From Polytrichum commune (taxonomy: Eukaryota; Streptophyta; Polytrichopsida; Polytrichales; Polytrichaceae): 64,000 nucleotides of DNA. The stretch is taken from assembly GCA_950295325.1 (NCBI GenBank), contig OX485803.1:53521554-53585553 (forward strand), read 5' to 3'. Both the position numbers and the translations under genes were made by a program. Position 1 is the stretch's first letter. Every line of letters begins with the position of its first letter. The notes beneath the pieces were generated by a model. It was not told the DNA's origin. It did not search any database and saw nothing but the letters and a program-made list of their open reading frames with translations. Below are positions 1 through 13,029 of this stretch, piece by piece.

Positions 1-45
1 CATATGATGCAGCTGAGCGATGAAGTGTTGAAAAGCAATTCTTAC

Positions 46-2722
46 GGTGTCCAGGTCCACCACTGCTACTACAACTTCAACATCTTTCATAGAGAACTGT
101 GAACCTTGTGCCACAACATCTCCATTTACTATCACAGAGGCACATCCATCTGCCAAGATTTTGCCAACACCACATTGTTTAAACATCATACCAATGCTTT
201 GAAAGTCTTGAGTCAGGAAGAAAACTTGATCCAGTATGAACAATTTATTGGCAATCTGAACCAAACAAACCACCTCATGGCAGGAATTTTCAATAAGTAG
301 CACTGTCAGCCTTGTACATACAAGAAGCAGTAAGAACACTATCTCGACTGCAATAGATTAGGCCATCACGAAATAAATCGGAAGAACCTGCTGCAACTAT
401 ACAAGGGGACGGGCAAGATAAGAAACAGGAATATTCGATGTAAGAAGTATCACCAGCTTATGAACAACAGCACCAAGTGAGAGACATGCCACAATGAGCA
501 GGAGGTATGGATATAAGGTATGTGGGCCTTATACATGTGGTCACTCTCCTTAATTGGACACCTATATTTGAGCGGTACATGGCAAGGTTTGTAGTTAAGA
601 GCTCCTATAACTTTTACAAAATCCTATAACTCCTAATTCCTATAGGTCTCTCACTTTGGCCTCCTATAACTTTTGCATCTCAACTCCAATGAACCCCAAA
701 CTTGATATGACAAGTCTCAAGATTCATCACATTTGCTAACTTAATGAAACAATTCCCAAGTCAATCCAACGACCAAAATTCTGTGTGGAGTTGGAAGTAC
801 CCACAATAGACATGCTTTAACAATTAAAATCATCAGATTACCAAAAATAGAGAGGTACGGAAAATAACCATAATAAAGACGGCCTCCATCACAGCCCTGT
901 TGGTTTGCATAAAGGTAGACACCACCAGCCTTGGCGGTAGCATTTTGCATGAGCTCCAGCCTTGTATTAAGTTTTCGGAGCTGGTGATGGCTGCCACTCC
1001 CGTTTGCAATAATCTCAACACCATTCAAAGACAAACCTGTGTGAGGTGACGATGGCGTGAAAAGCTCCTCACATGTCTCTGAGGCCACATTCCTACATAA
1101 CACCAAATCTCCTCACAATGGTCAGGCCAAGAAAATTTGTTCACATCTCTATTCCCGATTGGATATGAGAAGGCGCATAATCACCTGTAATCGATGACCC
1201 TGCCATGGAATAACCACTACGTCCAGTGATGGTCATGTGTTGTCCTCCATCAGCTATAGTAAGCACCCAGTCCCTACCTCGAGCTAGATTGGGCACCTAC
1301 TACTACAGGCAAACCGTGACAGGGCTCCTCGGATCCATTAAGGTATGCGGGCCTTACTCAATTGCTTTTCTTAATCAGACACCTATATTTGAGTGGTGTG
1401 TGGTTAGGTGCAGATCTAAGAACGAACACCAAAAGGACATGTTTAAAAGAGATTGGACTATGTGCTCAAAATTTGTTAAAGCATCCAGGGCTCAATAGTC
1501 AACATCATTGGGGGGACCTATAATGGCTATTAGTAACGAGCTCAAGAATCTTCACTTTGATAATGAATAAAATATTCATATGAGCTACGAAAATTATGAG
1601 GAAAATGGCCACAGACACGATTGGAATTGGCAACCATCGCACTAATTGTGTGTTTTCCCATCCTACGAGAACTGGGTGCAGAGCTAAAACTGTCCATTTC
1701 AGGCCCCCTTACCTTATCTAGTTCATAGAAATCCCCATTCATAAATAAGAGGAGTTGGCATTTGATAAAAACCCTAAACCTTCTATTTGTCTCGGAGGTT
1801 TGCAAGATTCGATGCTGTAGAATTGATGTGGAGGGAAGTTTGAAGATTTGAAAGTATGAAAGCTTACGTATCCTCAAAGGCGAGGTATCCATCACCAAAT
1901 GGAACGAACTCCTGTCCAGTGACTTCTTTAATGATCTCTGGAAGCTGAAAACTCTCTAGCTGGCGGAGACGTTTCCAGCCTGAAAACCATCGCAGTTCAC
2001 GGTAATTCCCATCGTTGGCCAAATAGAGCTTCGGCCGTATCAAAAGGATTTGGCTGTTAAGGCAATAAGCTCTGCAATTGTAACGCACTCCACATTGCTC
2101 CACTGGTAAACCAATGTCGCACACCATGCCGTCGGTGAGGTCGGAGGCTAAGATTTCTGCCATGCACTCCCATCTGTGCCAGCCTGACGATTTTATTAGA
2201 AACCAGAAACCTCACCATCAATTCTCACACGGTGACTTCGGAATCTATCGTTTACTATTTCTTTTATGACATATAGACTAAGCTGCTTCTGAGTGCACCT
2301 AAAACTCATTATCAAATTGCAGTTCAAGCTCTACCACACACCCTCCGACACAAAATTCACAAAAATATATACAAAAAATCATTAAAAAATCACCAAAAAT
2401 CGGAAGAATAATCTTACGCGTGGGCAAGAGTCTCGGACTCCAGAAAATGATTTTGACGAACCCTCGGACATAAAATTCAGAAAAACCGAAAGGAAAAAAA
2501 AACGGGAAAAAAAAGAAAAAATCCTTACGCGTGGGCGAGAGTGTCGGACTCCAGAAAATGATCTTCACAGCCATATCCGGTGAGCTCGAGCTCCGGGCCG
2601 ACACGAAAAACCGCGCCTGCGTCCTTGGCTTCTCGCAACGACTGTTTGGTGCGGGTCAAGTTTCCCTCGAAGTCCATGGCCCATTGATTGAGGCTGCAGG
2701 TTGCTACTTTCACCAGCCTCAT
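46..2722 (-). CDS. NADS: Glutamine-dependent NAD+ synthetase, N-terminal part (gene continues past left edge)
   Basis: Catalyses the last step of NAD synthesis: ATP-dependent amidation of nicotinic acid adenine dinucleotide, using ammonia from glutamine; cytosolic in known plants. Four coding exons are visible: 2722-2529, 2173-1868, 1092-869 and 149-46, joined in frame to give 276 residues. The ATG at 2722 opens [14 protein letters not shown], the conserved start of the nitrilase-like glutaminase domain. The expected Glu-Lys-Cys triad is present: E44 in [11 protein letters not shown]113 in [16 protein letters not shown], and C174 in SETCEELF. Exon 4 carries [19 protein letters not shown] and ends at a GTAAG donor. 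The C-terminal synthetase domain is outside the window. Introns hold family A repeats (514-800, 1340-1690) and a duplicated copy of the exon 1 end. Family assignment is very secure; the start is supported by homology. Confidence 0.96.
514..800 (+). repeat. Dispersed repeat family A, copy 1 (in NAD synthetase intron 3)
   Basis: Starts with AAGGTATGTGGGCCTTAT, then TTAATTGGACACCTATATTT, and ends with GTGTGGAGTTGGAAGTACCC. The same ordered landmarks recur in about eleven other places in the window. There is no coding capacity. The ends are weakly inverted (AAGGTAT at the left, a GTGGGNACTTCC-type end at the right when read in reverse), as in a non-autonomous TIR element, but I cannot fix a target-site duplication. 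Confidence 0.75.
1340..1690 (+). repeat. Dispersed repeat family A, copy 2 (in NAD synthetase intron 2)
   Basis: Begins AAGGTATGCGGGCCTTAC and shares CAGACACCTATATTTGAG and a long 3' part with 17885-18200 and 46118-46470, including GACAATGAATAAGATAT-like and ACTAATTGTGTGTTTTC-like blocks. These three form a subfamily. The stretch at 1137-1270 resembles 46620-46740, so the full subfamily element may be longer. Confidence 0.75.
2341..2570. repeat. Tandem duplication spanning the NAD synthetase exon 1 splice donor
   Basis: Two units share a CCCTC[C/G]GACA start (2341 and 2461), followed by an A-rich stretch and then a block reading CTTACGCGTGGGC on the plus strand (2413 and 2524). The block at 2524 is the real end of exon 1 with its GTAAGG donor. 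The block at 2413 lies inside intron 1 and keeps a GTAAG donor-like site. Confidence 0.85.
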
Positions 2723-3949
2723 CGTGCCCCCCGCACAGTAAACCACCCCAGGACTTGGCCTTCTATTGCTTCTCTTCGTCTTCCTCTTCTTCGCTCTCCG
2801 AGGCTAGCGATCCGGAGTATGCCAGGAGGATTGTGGAACGAAACACTCAACAACCAAAACGAGATTCCCCGTGGCGCAATGTGAGTGGCAAATGTGTGTG
2901 CGAGAGGGAGAGAGGAAGAGCTGAGATTGTAGTCGAAGGAGACATGAATTCGCTAACAATCTCGCTCCGCCATCTCCAAGTTGTCTCTTCGGTAACTATA
3001 CTTATTTTCTCTCTCACACACACACAAACAAACCCTTGGAAGGCTTGGAGGGGTAAAGTATTTCTATTAAGATAAGTTATAATGAGATAGCCTCAAGAAT
3101 TGTCAGAAAAGAGGAGCTGGCAAGCATTAATTATCAAATGATAACATCACACAATATGGTTAAGAATGCTAAATTTTTGTTGGACACGGCCCATCCATTG
3201 ATAATTTTAGAAGTGAAAAGTCTGATAATTTGTCATACTTGATGATTACATCGTTTTCAACGAGACATCATGATATATGTCAGTTGGGTAGTAGATGGGT
3301 GGGAAGTTGGAAGCTCATAATATGATTTTAGAGGGATCAGATTGGCACAAGGTTACTTGAGATTTTGATGATCAAGCATTCAGAGGTGATAGATAAATGA
3401 GTGAAACAAGGTTGCTAGAAACTATTTGTTTATTAGCAGGATTTGATCGGTTGAAATTGAGAATCCCATTCTGAGATGTCTTGTGCCATTTAAAGCTGAA
3501 ATTGGTGATTATATATAAGCTTTATTTCAATGTGGGTCATGTGCAAGCCCAAATCAACCTATATTTCTTTTGTGCATATCTATATTGAGATCATAGTCTG
3601 CAATTGATAAACAGGTTCATTTAAAATGGGGATAACTACATCCAGCTAAATTTGAACAAATGCACACACCATCTTGAGGCCATAGTAAGCCTTTGAGGCC
3701 CTTACAAGTTAAGCATTTTTAATGTTTTCTTTATTCTGCTCCCCTCCTTATCCTTTATTGTCCAAGGATGTATGGAATTGAACTTGGAAATCTCATACCA
3801 CTCTTTGACATGAAGAGGCCACTTCCACCATCAAGAGACTGTTTCGTATGCATTCCTATGATATTTTTCTAGGACGCTATCAAAGAGCATGTCTTAAGGA
3901 ACATATTAGATAATGAGCCATATACTCTGGTGGGTGGTCATATTCCTAG

Positions 3950-4300
3950 TGTAGGCCTAAGGTCAGCGAGCCTTATGGTCTCTCCAGTCATAATTGAACG
4001 CCTATATTTAGGTGGTATATGCCAAGGCTTTGTAGTCAAGGATAGAACCCAAAAAGACATGTGCTTGATGACATTGGACTATGTGATAGACACCATTCAA
4101 AGTTCAATAACTCAACCCAATCGGGAGGACATGTGATCACCTAATGAGAAAAGAGAGTCATCACTTCGACATCACACAACATTTGTGTCTCTACATCGAA
4201 TCTAAAAATTGACAATCTGTGCTTCACAATTTCTGATCTGATCCAATGACAAAATTGTTTGTGGAGTTCGAAGTGCTCACAACAGGGTCACATACCTCAT
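3950..4300 (+). repeat. Dispersed repeat family A, copy 3
   Basis: Contains CGCCTATATTTAGGTGGTAT, CCCAAAAAGACATGTGCTTG and TTGTTTGTGGAGTTCGAAGT in the family order. The left end CCTAAGGTC and the right end GTATG...CCTCATTAGG are imperfectly inverted. Confidence 0.75.
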
Positions 4301-4689
4301 TAGGTACCATGCATGACTCTCTGATGCTCTCCTTGGGTGCACCTGACTTTGAAGTTAGTTGGGTTAAAATAAACTAGGTTTTTGAGGGCACACTGGACTT
4401 GGTTAGAATTAGTATCACAAAAGCATAACATAACCAAGCTTGTCTTCTAAATGTTAAACTTGCCAAGAGTTGAGTTAATTACCAGTCATATAAATGACCG
4501 TGTGAATCTACTGAAGAAAACTCCTTCCCATCATCATCACTTAATCTAGCATGTCTCATTAGCACTCCTCCAGAGTACATTGTGAATGTCCTATTTGATG
4601 AATTAAATAAGTGATCACAACAGGTAAATTGAAAGGGCCCCCATCATTACTAATTTCCTGATCCCGGAGTTTTAAATGTGCCAGTTGCA

Positions 4690-5035
4690 GGCTTACATTA
4701 GAATCAATTTCTGTAGTGAAGTCACAGTGCATCATAAGCCTTGATTGTTGCAATAGTGAATCAAGTGACCCAACAACCAATGAAGGATCTCCAAAGAGTA
4801 ACATCTTCAGGCCCTGCAAAAGAAGCTTTCTTATGTTCCTAGTTTGTATCAAAAGAACCCACAACATAGCTATTCAAGCTAAGTGATTCTATTAGAGTTG
4901 GGGTTTCTCTCCTGAAAGAAAAGTGATCAGTATCCTTTTCCCATCATTTAGAGCAGATGTGACAAGTGTCTTCTGGAGGAGAATCCCAAGAATGCCCGAA
5001 ATGAATTACCTCCAGCCGATTTCTTATCAAGGTAC
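4690..5035. other. Two unassigned exon-like segments
   Basis: On the minus strand, about 4817-4690 is open between a TTTTGCAG acceptor and an AAT|GTAAGC donor and would encode GLKMLLFGDPSLVVGSLDSL and following residues. On the plus strand, about 4952-5035 reads RCDKCLLEENPKN with a CxxC pair and remains open past a possible AG|GT donor at 5030. I do not recognise either peptide. They are on opposite strands, so they cannot belong to one transcript. They may be relics of another gene or chance. Confidence 0.25.
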
Positions 5036-5245
5036 AAGCTGCCATCAGTGTCTCCAGCTGCAGCTTGAAGGTGATGCCGAGTCACAGACCAATGCAGCTA
5101 TTAACAATTCTAAGTACTTAGACACACCCACTGGTTTGGCTGATCTTCAAGCAGAGAGATTGGATGGTTGAATGCTGACTAAATTACACAAACCCTTTAC
5201 AGAAGTCATCCGGCACCTCAAAGTGCAGACTTTGTTCTCATAAAA

Positions 5246-8200
5246 TCATTTAGCAAACCAGTATATAATGAGGAACAGTGTGCAACCAGTTATAACCCCT
5301 GCTAAAATCAGTGTATCCTTTGATCTTTTCCGCTTGATAGCACCTGCAGTCCAGAATATAATTCTCAATCAGTAGTAGCTACATTTGGCATGTCATCTTG
5401 AGAGTCCTCCCTGATATCTTGTTAGAATTGAATGAAAAAATTACAAAAATGAAAAACAAAATTGCCAACAGGTTCGCTTTCAAAGAGCAAAATGTATGTT
5501 ATTTAAACCAGTAAGCTTCACATGCTCCCCTCCAAAACAGCCTCACCTAACTGCCAAAAGTGTAACAACATGGGAAGCTAGCTGCAACTGCACCACCATA
5601 TCCCCACTCCATCTGCAGGCAACTGCAAGCTGTACAAGTAAACCAGATAGGAAAGTGTACCTAAAATGCCCCGTATTGCAGGGAATCGGTCACCCAATTG
5701 TTTTAATTTGCTTTGTACTTCCATGAAGGTCGAGCGTTGTGCTGCAAGTGCTCCTTTGGTAGCCTGGGCCTGATTGATTACCTCATCCAGCTGCACCACC
5801 ACATGATTGACTCACTACTTAGAACTGAGTGCTTGATTCATAATACCAGAACCAAAGAGACCTTGATTTGCACAAGTTGTGCAACTCAAAGACCTAGTCT
5901 AAAACCCATGACCAGTACAAAGGTAGTACATGGGCAGTGAGGGCAGGATTGAGTACCCTAGAGGCTTAGATCTCAAGAGACCTCAAGAGATAGAGACACT
6001 GGAAGACTTACAAGTATATACCAACTGAAAGTTACTATCCAAAAAACACTCACAACTACCATAGACAGGTAGACTCATAAATCCTACTGCAAAGGGATGC
6101 TACTCAACAATGGTGGACCATTTAGTTCATTAGCAGATTAACTACCTGAGCAATGTTTCCATGAATAGCTCCACGCTCTCTCAGCAAACTAGGTCCTGGA
6201 GATAGACTTCCTGATGCCTGAAACATAGTATCCACCATGTGTAAATGAGTTGAAGTCTGAAGTTGAAATCAAACATCTGATTTTAAAATTCCATCATAGT
6301 TACAGAAGAAAATTCAAGTGAGGAGGTGAATAAGTTATACCTTGTACTCACTAATGTCGTTGCGCACAGAAGTTAAGAGCTCTGCATGCTCCCTCATTGA
6401 GCTTATATTGTTCCTTGTCCGTCGGAACTCCTGACAATTAAACCCAAGTACAGACAAATAAGCTTGTTGATGTCAAAAATATATATGCAGTCAAATTAAG
6501 TTGATACAATATGAGGGTAATCAGAGAAATTATCCATCTTAGTACATGAACGACTGGTACTGAGGGAAATCAACTTGACATTAAGTTAAGCTGTACAGAG
6601 TAGCACTCACCGGTGCAGAAGTCAAACTTAATGCAGTCCTCAGCTTGCAAACTTTACTAAGCATATGTAAAGATTCAAGATGAAAAAACCAAAGTAGAAA
6701 TGCTACCTCTTATACTACCGTGTGATGGTCACCTTAAAAGAAAACCTAGTTATATGATTAATTTCAATGCTCATTGCCAGAATATACACAGAAATACTTA
6801 CACATGTATATGGTCCAAATATGTGTCATCCTTGACATCTACACCAACAAATAATTTCTCATGACAATGAAAAAAGTGTAACTAGTCATTTCGCATACTG
6901 AAGAGTCCAGATACAAACCTGTGTGAACTCATGCAGGATATCTCGATGTCGAGCAAGCTTCTGTGTCACTGACGTGGTTGAAGTAGCACCAGCTACACAG
7001 CGGCTCATTGCATCATTGACATCAACAAGCTTCTCCAGCAGAGATTCAATCTCCATCTCCATAGACTTCCATGACCCATCCCCTCCGACATCTCCTGAAA
7101 ATTCCACATGAAACAGTTGTGTTTGAAAGTCCAAGACTACCAAAGCCAAGTCTCCACAATGAAACAAGTACTCAGCTCACAGGTGGATGATTCCCAACCA
7201 AATGAAAACAAAATTACAACTTGGGATGAGTTTGTAAACTAACTTATGATGAAGTAAGGATCCTACATTGGACTTGAGGTGCATAAAGAGAGGATTTCTA
7301 ATCAGAAATTTCAGGTTCCCAATTAATTTGTCAGTCTGCTCAATATGACGCCTGAAGTAACTTGGAAGGTAATATAAAGACTAGAACCAAGTGAGCTAGT
7401 AACTTGTAGGATGATAACAGAGGGGCCCCTGCACTGCAAGCTATTGGGCTTTTGGCATGGGCATGCTCTCCACGTTCTTAATGTCAATCACTTTGTTTCT
7501 GAGGTCAATAATAATATACTGGCTCTACCCAATGAGGGACCTGAAAATGAAGTCTACTGCAAAATTGATCTCCACAATAAGTGGGGATCCCAAAGACTAA
7601 CAGCCATCAACAAGATGATAGTCTGCATGTTACCAGCTCCTTATGTCTTGCAGGGCGCAAATAAGTTCCTTACATCTCAGTCTCATTATTTCGCCATAGT
7701 TATTAGACTGCATACAGAAAGAATTGTCTTGACTGCTCTTTCAAAAGTAGTAGGTAAGCAGTCCAGCTGAATCTAAACAGCACCATAGCCACATTGTTAC
7801 CAAAATGCACGAGCACCGCTTCTCTAAATGGCCAGAGTATCAGGGGTTTGGTGGCATCAACAAGAATGGCAGTTTTCACATACTACCCCATCAGAAGCTG
7901 TACTTTTTTCCTGTACTTAGATTGAAACCTTCTTAGATGTGTGAAATGTTGCTGATCAAATGGCAGCTATCATTCGACACCTGCAGGCGTTGTTACCAAT
8001 AGTAGTAGGACAATAAGGGGAACATTATTTCGCCATAGTTATTAGAGTACATACAGAAAGAATTGACTTGACTGCTCTTTCAAAAGTAGTAGGCAAGTAC
8101 TCCAGTTGAATTCAAACAGCATAATAGTCACATTGCCACCGAAATGCACGAGCACCTCTCCTCTAAACGGCCAAAACATCAGGGATTTGGTGGCATCGAC

Positions 8201-8453
8201 AAGAATGGCAATTTTCACATACTACCCGATCAGAAAATGCACATTTCCCTGTACTTGAATTAAAGCCTGCTTAGGGTGTATGAAATGGGCCGATCAAGTG
8301 GCAGCTACCATTCAACATTGAGGGGGAGAACTGACCTCCATGTGCAAGCATGCCTCCAACTTTAGCATAGGAGGACAGTTTCACATCAAGATCTCCTTCA
8401 ATCTTCCGTGCTTCTTTCCGAAGGTCCTCCCAGCCACCATCACTCGCTTCCAT
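5246..8453 (-). CDS. GOS12: Golgi SNARE GOS12 (GOS28/GOSR1 family Qb-SNARE)
   Basis: A tail-anchored SNARE that drives vesicle fusion at the Golgi. Six exons: 8453-8336, 7094-6919, 6430-6341, 6217-6146, 5790-5661 and 5343-5246, summing to 684 nt (227 residues plus TGA) with all phases intact. The protein starts MEASDGGWEDLRKEARKIEG, then DLDVKLSSYAKVGG and WKSMEMEIESLLEKL, with helical N-terminal segments. The SNARE motif lies about 130-195 (LDEVINQAQATKGALAAQRS, LKQLGDRFPAIRGILG). The basic KRKRSK stretch is followed by one membrane segment at 206-225 and ends IIYWFAK. Length and ending match the plant family. The in-frame GTG seven codons upstream (8474) is not a plant start, so the ATG at 8453 is chosen. 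Confidence 0.97.
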
Positions 8454-9514
8454 TGCGGACGTCTCGATTCTCACCCTTCAAACCTCCTGTTCTTCTAATC
8501 CTCCAAATTGCAATACTGCTCCTCAATCCTCAATCTTCTCCTCCTACTACACTAGATCTGCCCCTCTATATGAGTCGTCTCCTCAACAACATCACCGAGC
8601 CCAAGATTCCTTGAGCATGATCCCCCAATGTGTGCTGTAGCCAAACGTCTCACATTGGACTTACACCAACCACAGCCTCGAAAAAAAACCCCTCTTTACA
8701 CAAATGGTGATGGCTTGTCGGAATGTCAAGAATATCTCCGGAATTTCAAAAACCATGCCCTAACCCCATACAGCATAGGCCCCTACAATACTCATGCAAT
8801 TCAAATTCCAAAGTGGCACATAATCAGCATCTGAAAAGTACATACACAACCTCAAGAAAGAACCCCTTTGTCCTCCCGATCGACTCAAAATCTCCCCATG
8901 GACACAGAACTTAGGACACCAAGATTGTTCCCAAGTTTTCCAAACTCCTCCACATCCACGGAATGCACCAACCACAATTCCAGCGAATGGCACAATCGTG
9001 ATGACTCAAAGATGACACATCCCCCGACAGCCAGCTGCGAGCTTCTCACCACTTAGGGTTCCTCGAGACCCTTGCGATGAACTTGTTGCATGGATCACCA
9101 TCTTCCATCGTTTGGAGATCTGTGGCAGCACCTTTATGCAGCGTTTTTTGTGGAGAGAGTGCCACGGCGATGTGGAATGGAATGCAAGTGCATTGGAACG
9201 GATCGGTGAGGATGTGCCTGCGATTGCGAAAGCAAGAGGAGCTTTGCGAGGGCGAGTGACGGAGGACAAATGCAAAGCTACTCTAGGGTTTCGGAAACAC
9301 GTTCTGCGTAGAATGGGATGTACATACGTGGCACAAGGACTGTTCTGAGATCCATCCACATTCATCCATGTTGGTCTTCATCATCCATCCCGACGACATA
9401 AGGTATGTTTTCATCCATCCACTAATCTCCCGTCCACATGGACTCAATGCCTGTTCTCATCCATCCACACACTGATCATCCAAGCTGAAATCAACAAAAA
9501 CTACTCAACTTTAT

Positions 9515-9660
9515 GTGCATAAGGTTTGTGGGCCTTTTAAGGTCGCTCATAAATGGCAAGGCTCGTAATTAAAAGCGGACACCAAAAAGATGTGTGTTAC
9601 AATGAGATTGAACTATGTTCTCAAACTATAAAGGCATGTTTTCATTCATCCAGACATTAA
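9515..9660 (+). repeat. Dispersed repeat family A, copy 4 (truncated)
   Basis: Short copy with AAGGTTTGTGGGCCTTTTAA, ATGGCAAGGCTCGTAATTAA and CGGACACCAAAAAGATGTGT. It lacks the 3' third and sits about 50 bp before a longer copy in the same orientation. Confidence 0.7.
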
Positions 9661-9707
9661 TCGTCAAAGTTGTAATCAACAAAGCTTTTACAAATTTATG
9701 TGCATTT

Positions 9708-10080
9708 GAAGGTATGAGGATTTTTCTTGGTCTTCATTTTCTAATTGGACACATGTATTTTAATGGTATATGGCAAGGCTCGTAGTTAAGAACAACCACC
9801 ATAAAGACACATGCTACAATGAGTTTGGCCTATGTTTTCAACCCATAGATATAAGTCTAGGTTCAATAATTAACACACTTGGGAGAATTTATGTGATTGA
9901 TTGAAGAGAAAGAGAATCTTCGCTTTGACTTCTTATAACTTATATATTTCAATTCGATTCTTGGCACGTGCTTGAAATGACAACCATCTTTACATGCAAT
10001 TGCTAGTTGGATGACAACCAAAGGACCAAATCTATTTGTGAAGTTGGAAGTGCCCACATTAGCCACATAATACCTTATGT
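9708..10080 (+). repeat. Dispersed repeat family A, copy 5 (nearly full length)
   Basis: Runs from GAAGGTATGAGG through ATATGGCAAGGCTCGTAGTT and TTTGTGAAGTTGGAAGTGCC to CACATAATACCTTATGTG. The ends AAGGTAT...ATACCTT are inverted, which supports a terminal-inverted-repeat element. Confidence 0.75.
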
Positions 10081-10945
10081 GTAATTATTGGATCTAAGTG
10101 TCCCCCACCATAAATTAACTGAACATTGGTGGCCCACATAACTTCAAAGAATGCTATCTCAAAGTTGGCATTTTTTGTGCATAACGGGAATGCTCTCATG
10201 GCACAAGGGAATCACACTACAAGCATATAATGACCTAGGCAACTTCTCTTGCATCAATGCATTTCCTTGCGAATCTACCAAAGTGGTAGATTTTTAGATT
10301 TTTCAATGACGCATGAGAATTCTTACCAACATAAGATGAGTTGCCTAGGTCTCATTTGCATGTAGTGAAGATTATGTATACTACTGTATTCAATCATCCA
10401 CTTGCAATCAAATGTTGAATGAACCGCAAGACAATCATGAGACCCAAAGGATTTCATGACCCTTAAACTAGAATTACATTATAGTTTGAGCCCAAGAGAA
10501 ATTCCGGGTCCAAAACCACTCCTTATTTTTTTCACCCAACTTTTGGACTTGAGAAGCTACTAGAATATAGGTATTAGTTCTGGTAGTGTACATGCTTTGA
10601 CCTATCCAAAGCCAATGCCCTTATTCATATCATCAAGAATCCACCCAAGGCTCACCCAATCTTTGAAAATGTATTCTAAAGTTGTTTTGCAACTCACATC
10701 AAGCAAGTGATGGAGGGTAAGTTATATTGTGCACACTTTCCAGATCTATCCAATGAGCTACCCCAACCCACAAAGAGAGAGAGATCACCTTGATTGTAGT
10801 TGCGAGCTAATATATCTCTTATCACAATTAGTGTCGTCATTTAAACACAATGGATTTTTAATGTTCATATTTTTACACTGGTCATGTCATGCTTACATGT
10901 AAATCAAGAATGTCAGATTTTATTGTGGAAATACACTAAACAATC

Positions 10946-11390
10946 GTATGATTGGGGGCCACAGTAATTTTCTACAACCCACATTAATTCTCATAATGAG
11001 AATTAACACATGCCACACTAATTTTCAACCCAAGCTGAATTTCTACTACATAAAGACGGTTGATTTACTTTTGTGCTACTTTTGATGTAAAGTGATTATT
11101 TAAAATTTTCTAAGGTGTTTAACGAAAGTCTCAAGGAATACAAAAGGGAAGATTCGGAGTCTTTGGACCCATATAATTTCCACCATGGCTAAACAATTAG
11201 GGGGGCCCATGTCAATTATTTTCATGCTAATCTTCCATCCCACAATAACATGATTGTTTATTGTACATACCCATACGTAATGAACCTTAAACAACTTCAT
11301 CATTGAGTATTTCATGAAATTGTGCATGGCATGATAGCATGGAGCACAATAACATGGCATGGCGAGGTAGAGTGCACTTTCATGGGGGTT
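10946..11390. repeat. Dispersed repeat family D, copy 1
   Basis: Shares CCCACATTAATTCTCAT, a CATGCCACA block, a TTTGTGCTACTT block and a later GGACCCATATAA-like region with 27538-27850 in the same order. No coding capacity is seen. Confidence 0.55.
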
Positions 11391-11695
11391 AAGGTATGTG
11401 GGGTCTTATGTGACTCTTCTTAATGGGTGTCTTTGGGGTTAAGGTATTTGGATACTCAAATAAAAGTGGTATAATATGGCAAGGCTTGTATATGATAAAG
11501 GACACCACAAAGAGAGATATTATGTTGAGATTTAGCTATGTGCTAGACACCATTCTAGGTTCGTTAGTGTAAGACAACTGAGAGGACATATGTGATCACT
11601 TAAAAGTAAAAATAATTATAAATTTGACCTTTTATTCGTGCATCACCGAAACCAGTCCAACAACCATATTTTTTGTGGAAGCAATGCACAAGTTC
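11390..11695 (+). repeat. Dispersed repeat family A, copy 6
   Basis: Has TTAAGGTATGTGGGGTCTTA, ATATGGCAAGGCTTGTATAT and GGACACCACAAAGAG. A second AAGGTATTTGG at about 11440 suggests a small internal duplication at the 5' end. Confidence 0.7.
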
Positions 11696-13029
11696 CAATG
11701 GGTTAAATATATGGGTGATCCCTAATGTCTCACTATTTTATTCACCTTTTGATGCCTAATATGGACCACATGGACTCATGGGAGCATGTCAAACACCAAA
11801 TATGTTGTGTTACATGGCTTCAAATTCTCAAATTTCAATGCTTCAATTTGATATATCTCATTTTCATGAGCTTCAAACGAACCTATGACTGCAAGAATGT
11901 ATTCTACTTACGATTCTTTACAACATAATTATAAATATTGTCAGTTCCATAAAACACTATTATGAATCTGAATAATGTTATGAACTTTGTACTCGAAGTA
12001 ATAAAAAAGAATTAAAGTGGTTTTGTGCTTTATTCTAGTGCACTAAGCAACACCTCAAGCTACTCCCTCGATGGTTCCAAATAAGACCTCCCCACAATTG
12101 CTTTGGAGATGGTGAAGGTTCAAACCCAAGCTTCCCCGCAATATGTAGATGCAAATACATGAGTGTCGTCCAGACCTATATGACTCTCATCATCAACTTG
12201 AAAATTCACTTTTACTCCTTCCGAATGCACATAACATTACTCAACACTTAGTGCTCATTCAATGGGCCCTCAAATTTTAACAGTCGGATGTTCGAAAAGT
12301 TGTGCAAGGAGACTCAACTTTTAACTGAGCTCCCGACATCCCATTGTTATATTACGAGGGCCCAGATCGACGAGTATTGTTATGCACTACTATAGTAATA
12401 ACTTAGATTAATTTTTGAATCTCAAAGGTATTGTGCCCTGTGTCACACAATGGCCTTTAGTTGGAATAGTTGAGAAAGATGATGAGACATGAGGAGGAAA
12501 AAAATCTCAACATGCAAAGTGGCTTAGAAACTGACAAGGTTGTTTCTTCTCCAAAAAGAAATAGGCAAGTGAGCTCTTAGATTGACGTGGTCAAAGCTAC
12601 TCATGAAATGAGGAGTCTTGATTGGAAGATAACTCAAAGGTCAAATAAAAACGTACCATGTGAGTGGGGATAAATGAAAATTAAATGCACAAAGTTGCAC
12701 AAACGTTCGTCCCCCTTTGGAGGAAACAACCCGGGAGCCTACAAGGCCATAGATGCATTGTTTTTTCTTTGGAGAATTTCCACGAAATTCCAACCTCGAT
12801 ATTGTTTAAGGAACGTCTAGTAGATATTCTTGATGTTTTCATGGATGAAATAACCAAATGACTACCCAAAATGGATGGGATCACCAAGTTTTGGATGAAC
12901 ACATTTGTTCTCATCTTTAAAATTCGTTCATGATCATAAAGCACTTCCTTGGAGATTTGAGGCATTTTGCTTGCCACCCTCTCACATGGACTCACTACAA
13001 ACAAGGAACGGGGAAAACTAAGCGCTAAT

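Larger units (their letters stand above)
2723..5245. other. Spacer between NAD synthetase promoter and GOS12 3' end
   Basis: 2723-3060 should contain the promoter and 5' leader of NAD synthetase (minus strand); it has a CTTC-rich tract and a short CA repeat near 3018. 3080-3900 shows no recognisable gene. 3950-4300 is a family A repeat. 4559-5171 contains two exon-like open stretches on opposite strands that I cannot assign. Confidence 0.6.

Noticed and set aside
8454-8474. Longer GOS12 start at 8474
   Set aside because: The codon is GTG; plants start at ATG, and the ATG at 8453 matches the family.
9006-9365. 119-codon minus-strand frame as a transit-peptide-bearing gene
   Set aside because: It is Ser/Arg-rich like a transit peptide but has no ATG-supported downstream exon or recognisable mature protein, and the opposite strand is equally open.
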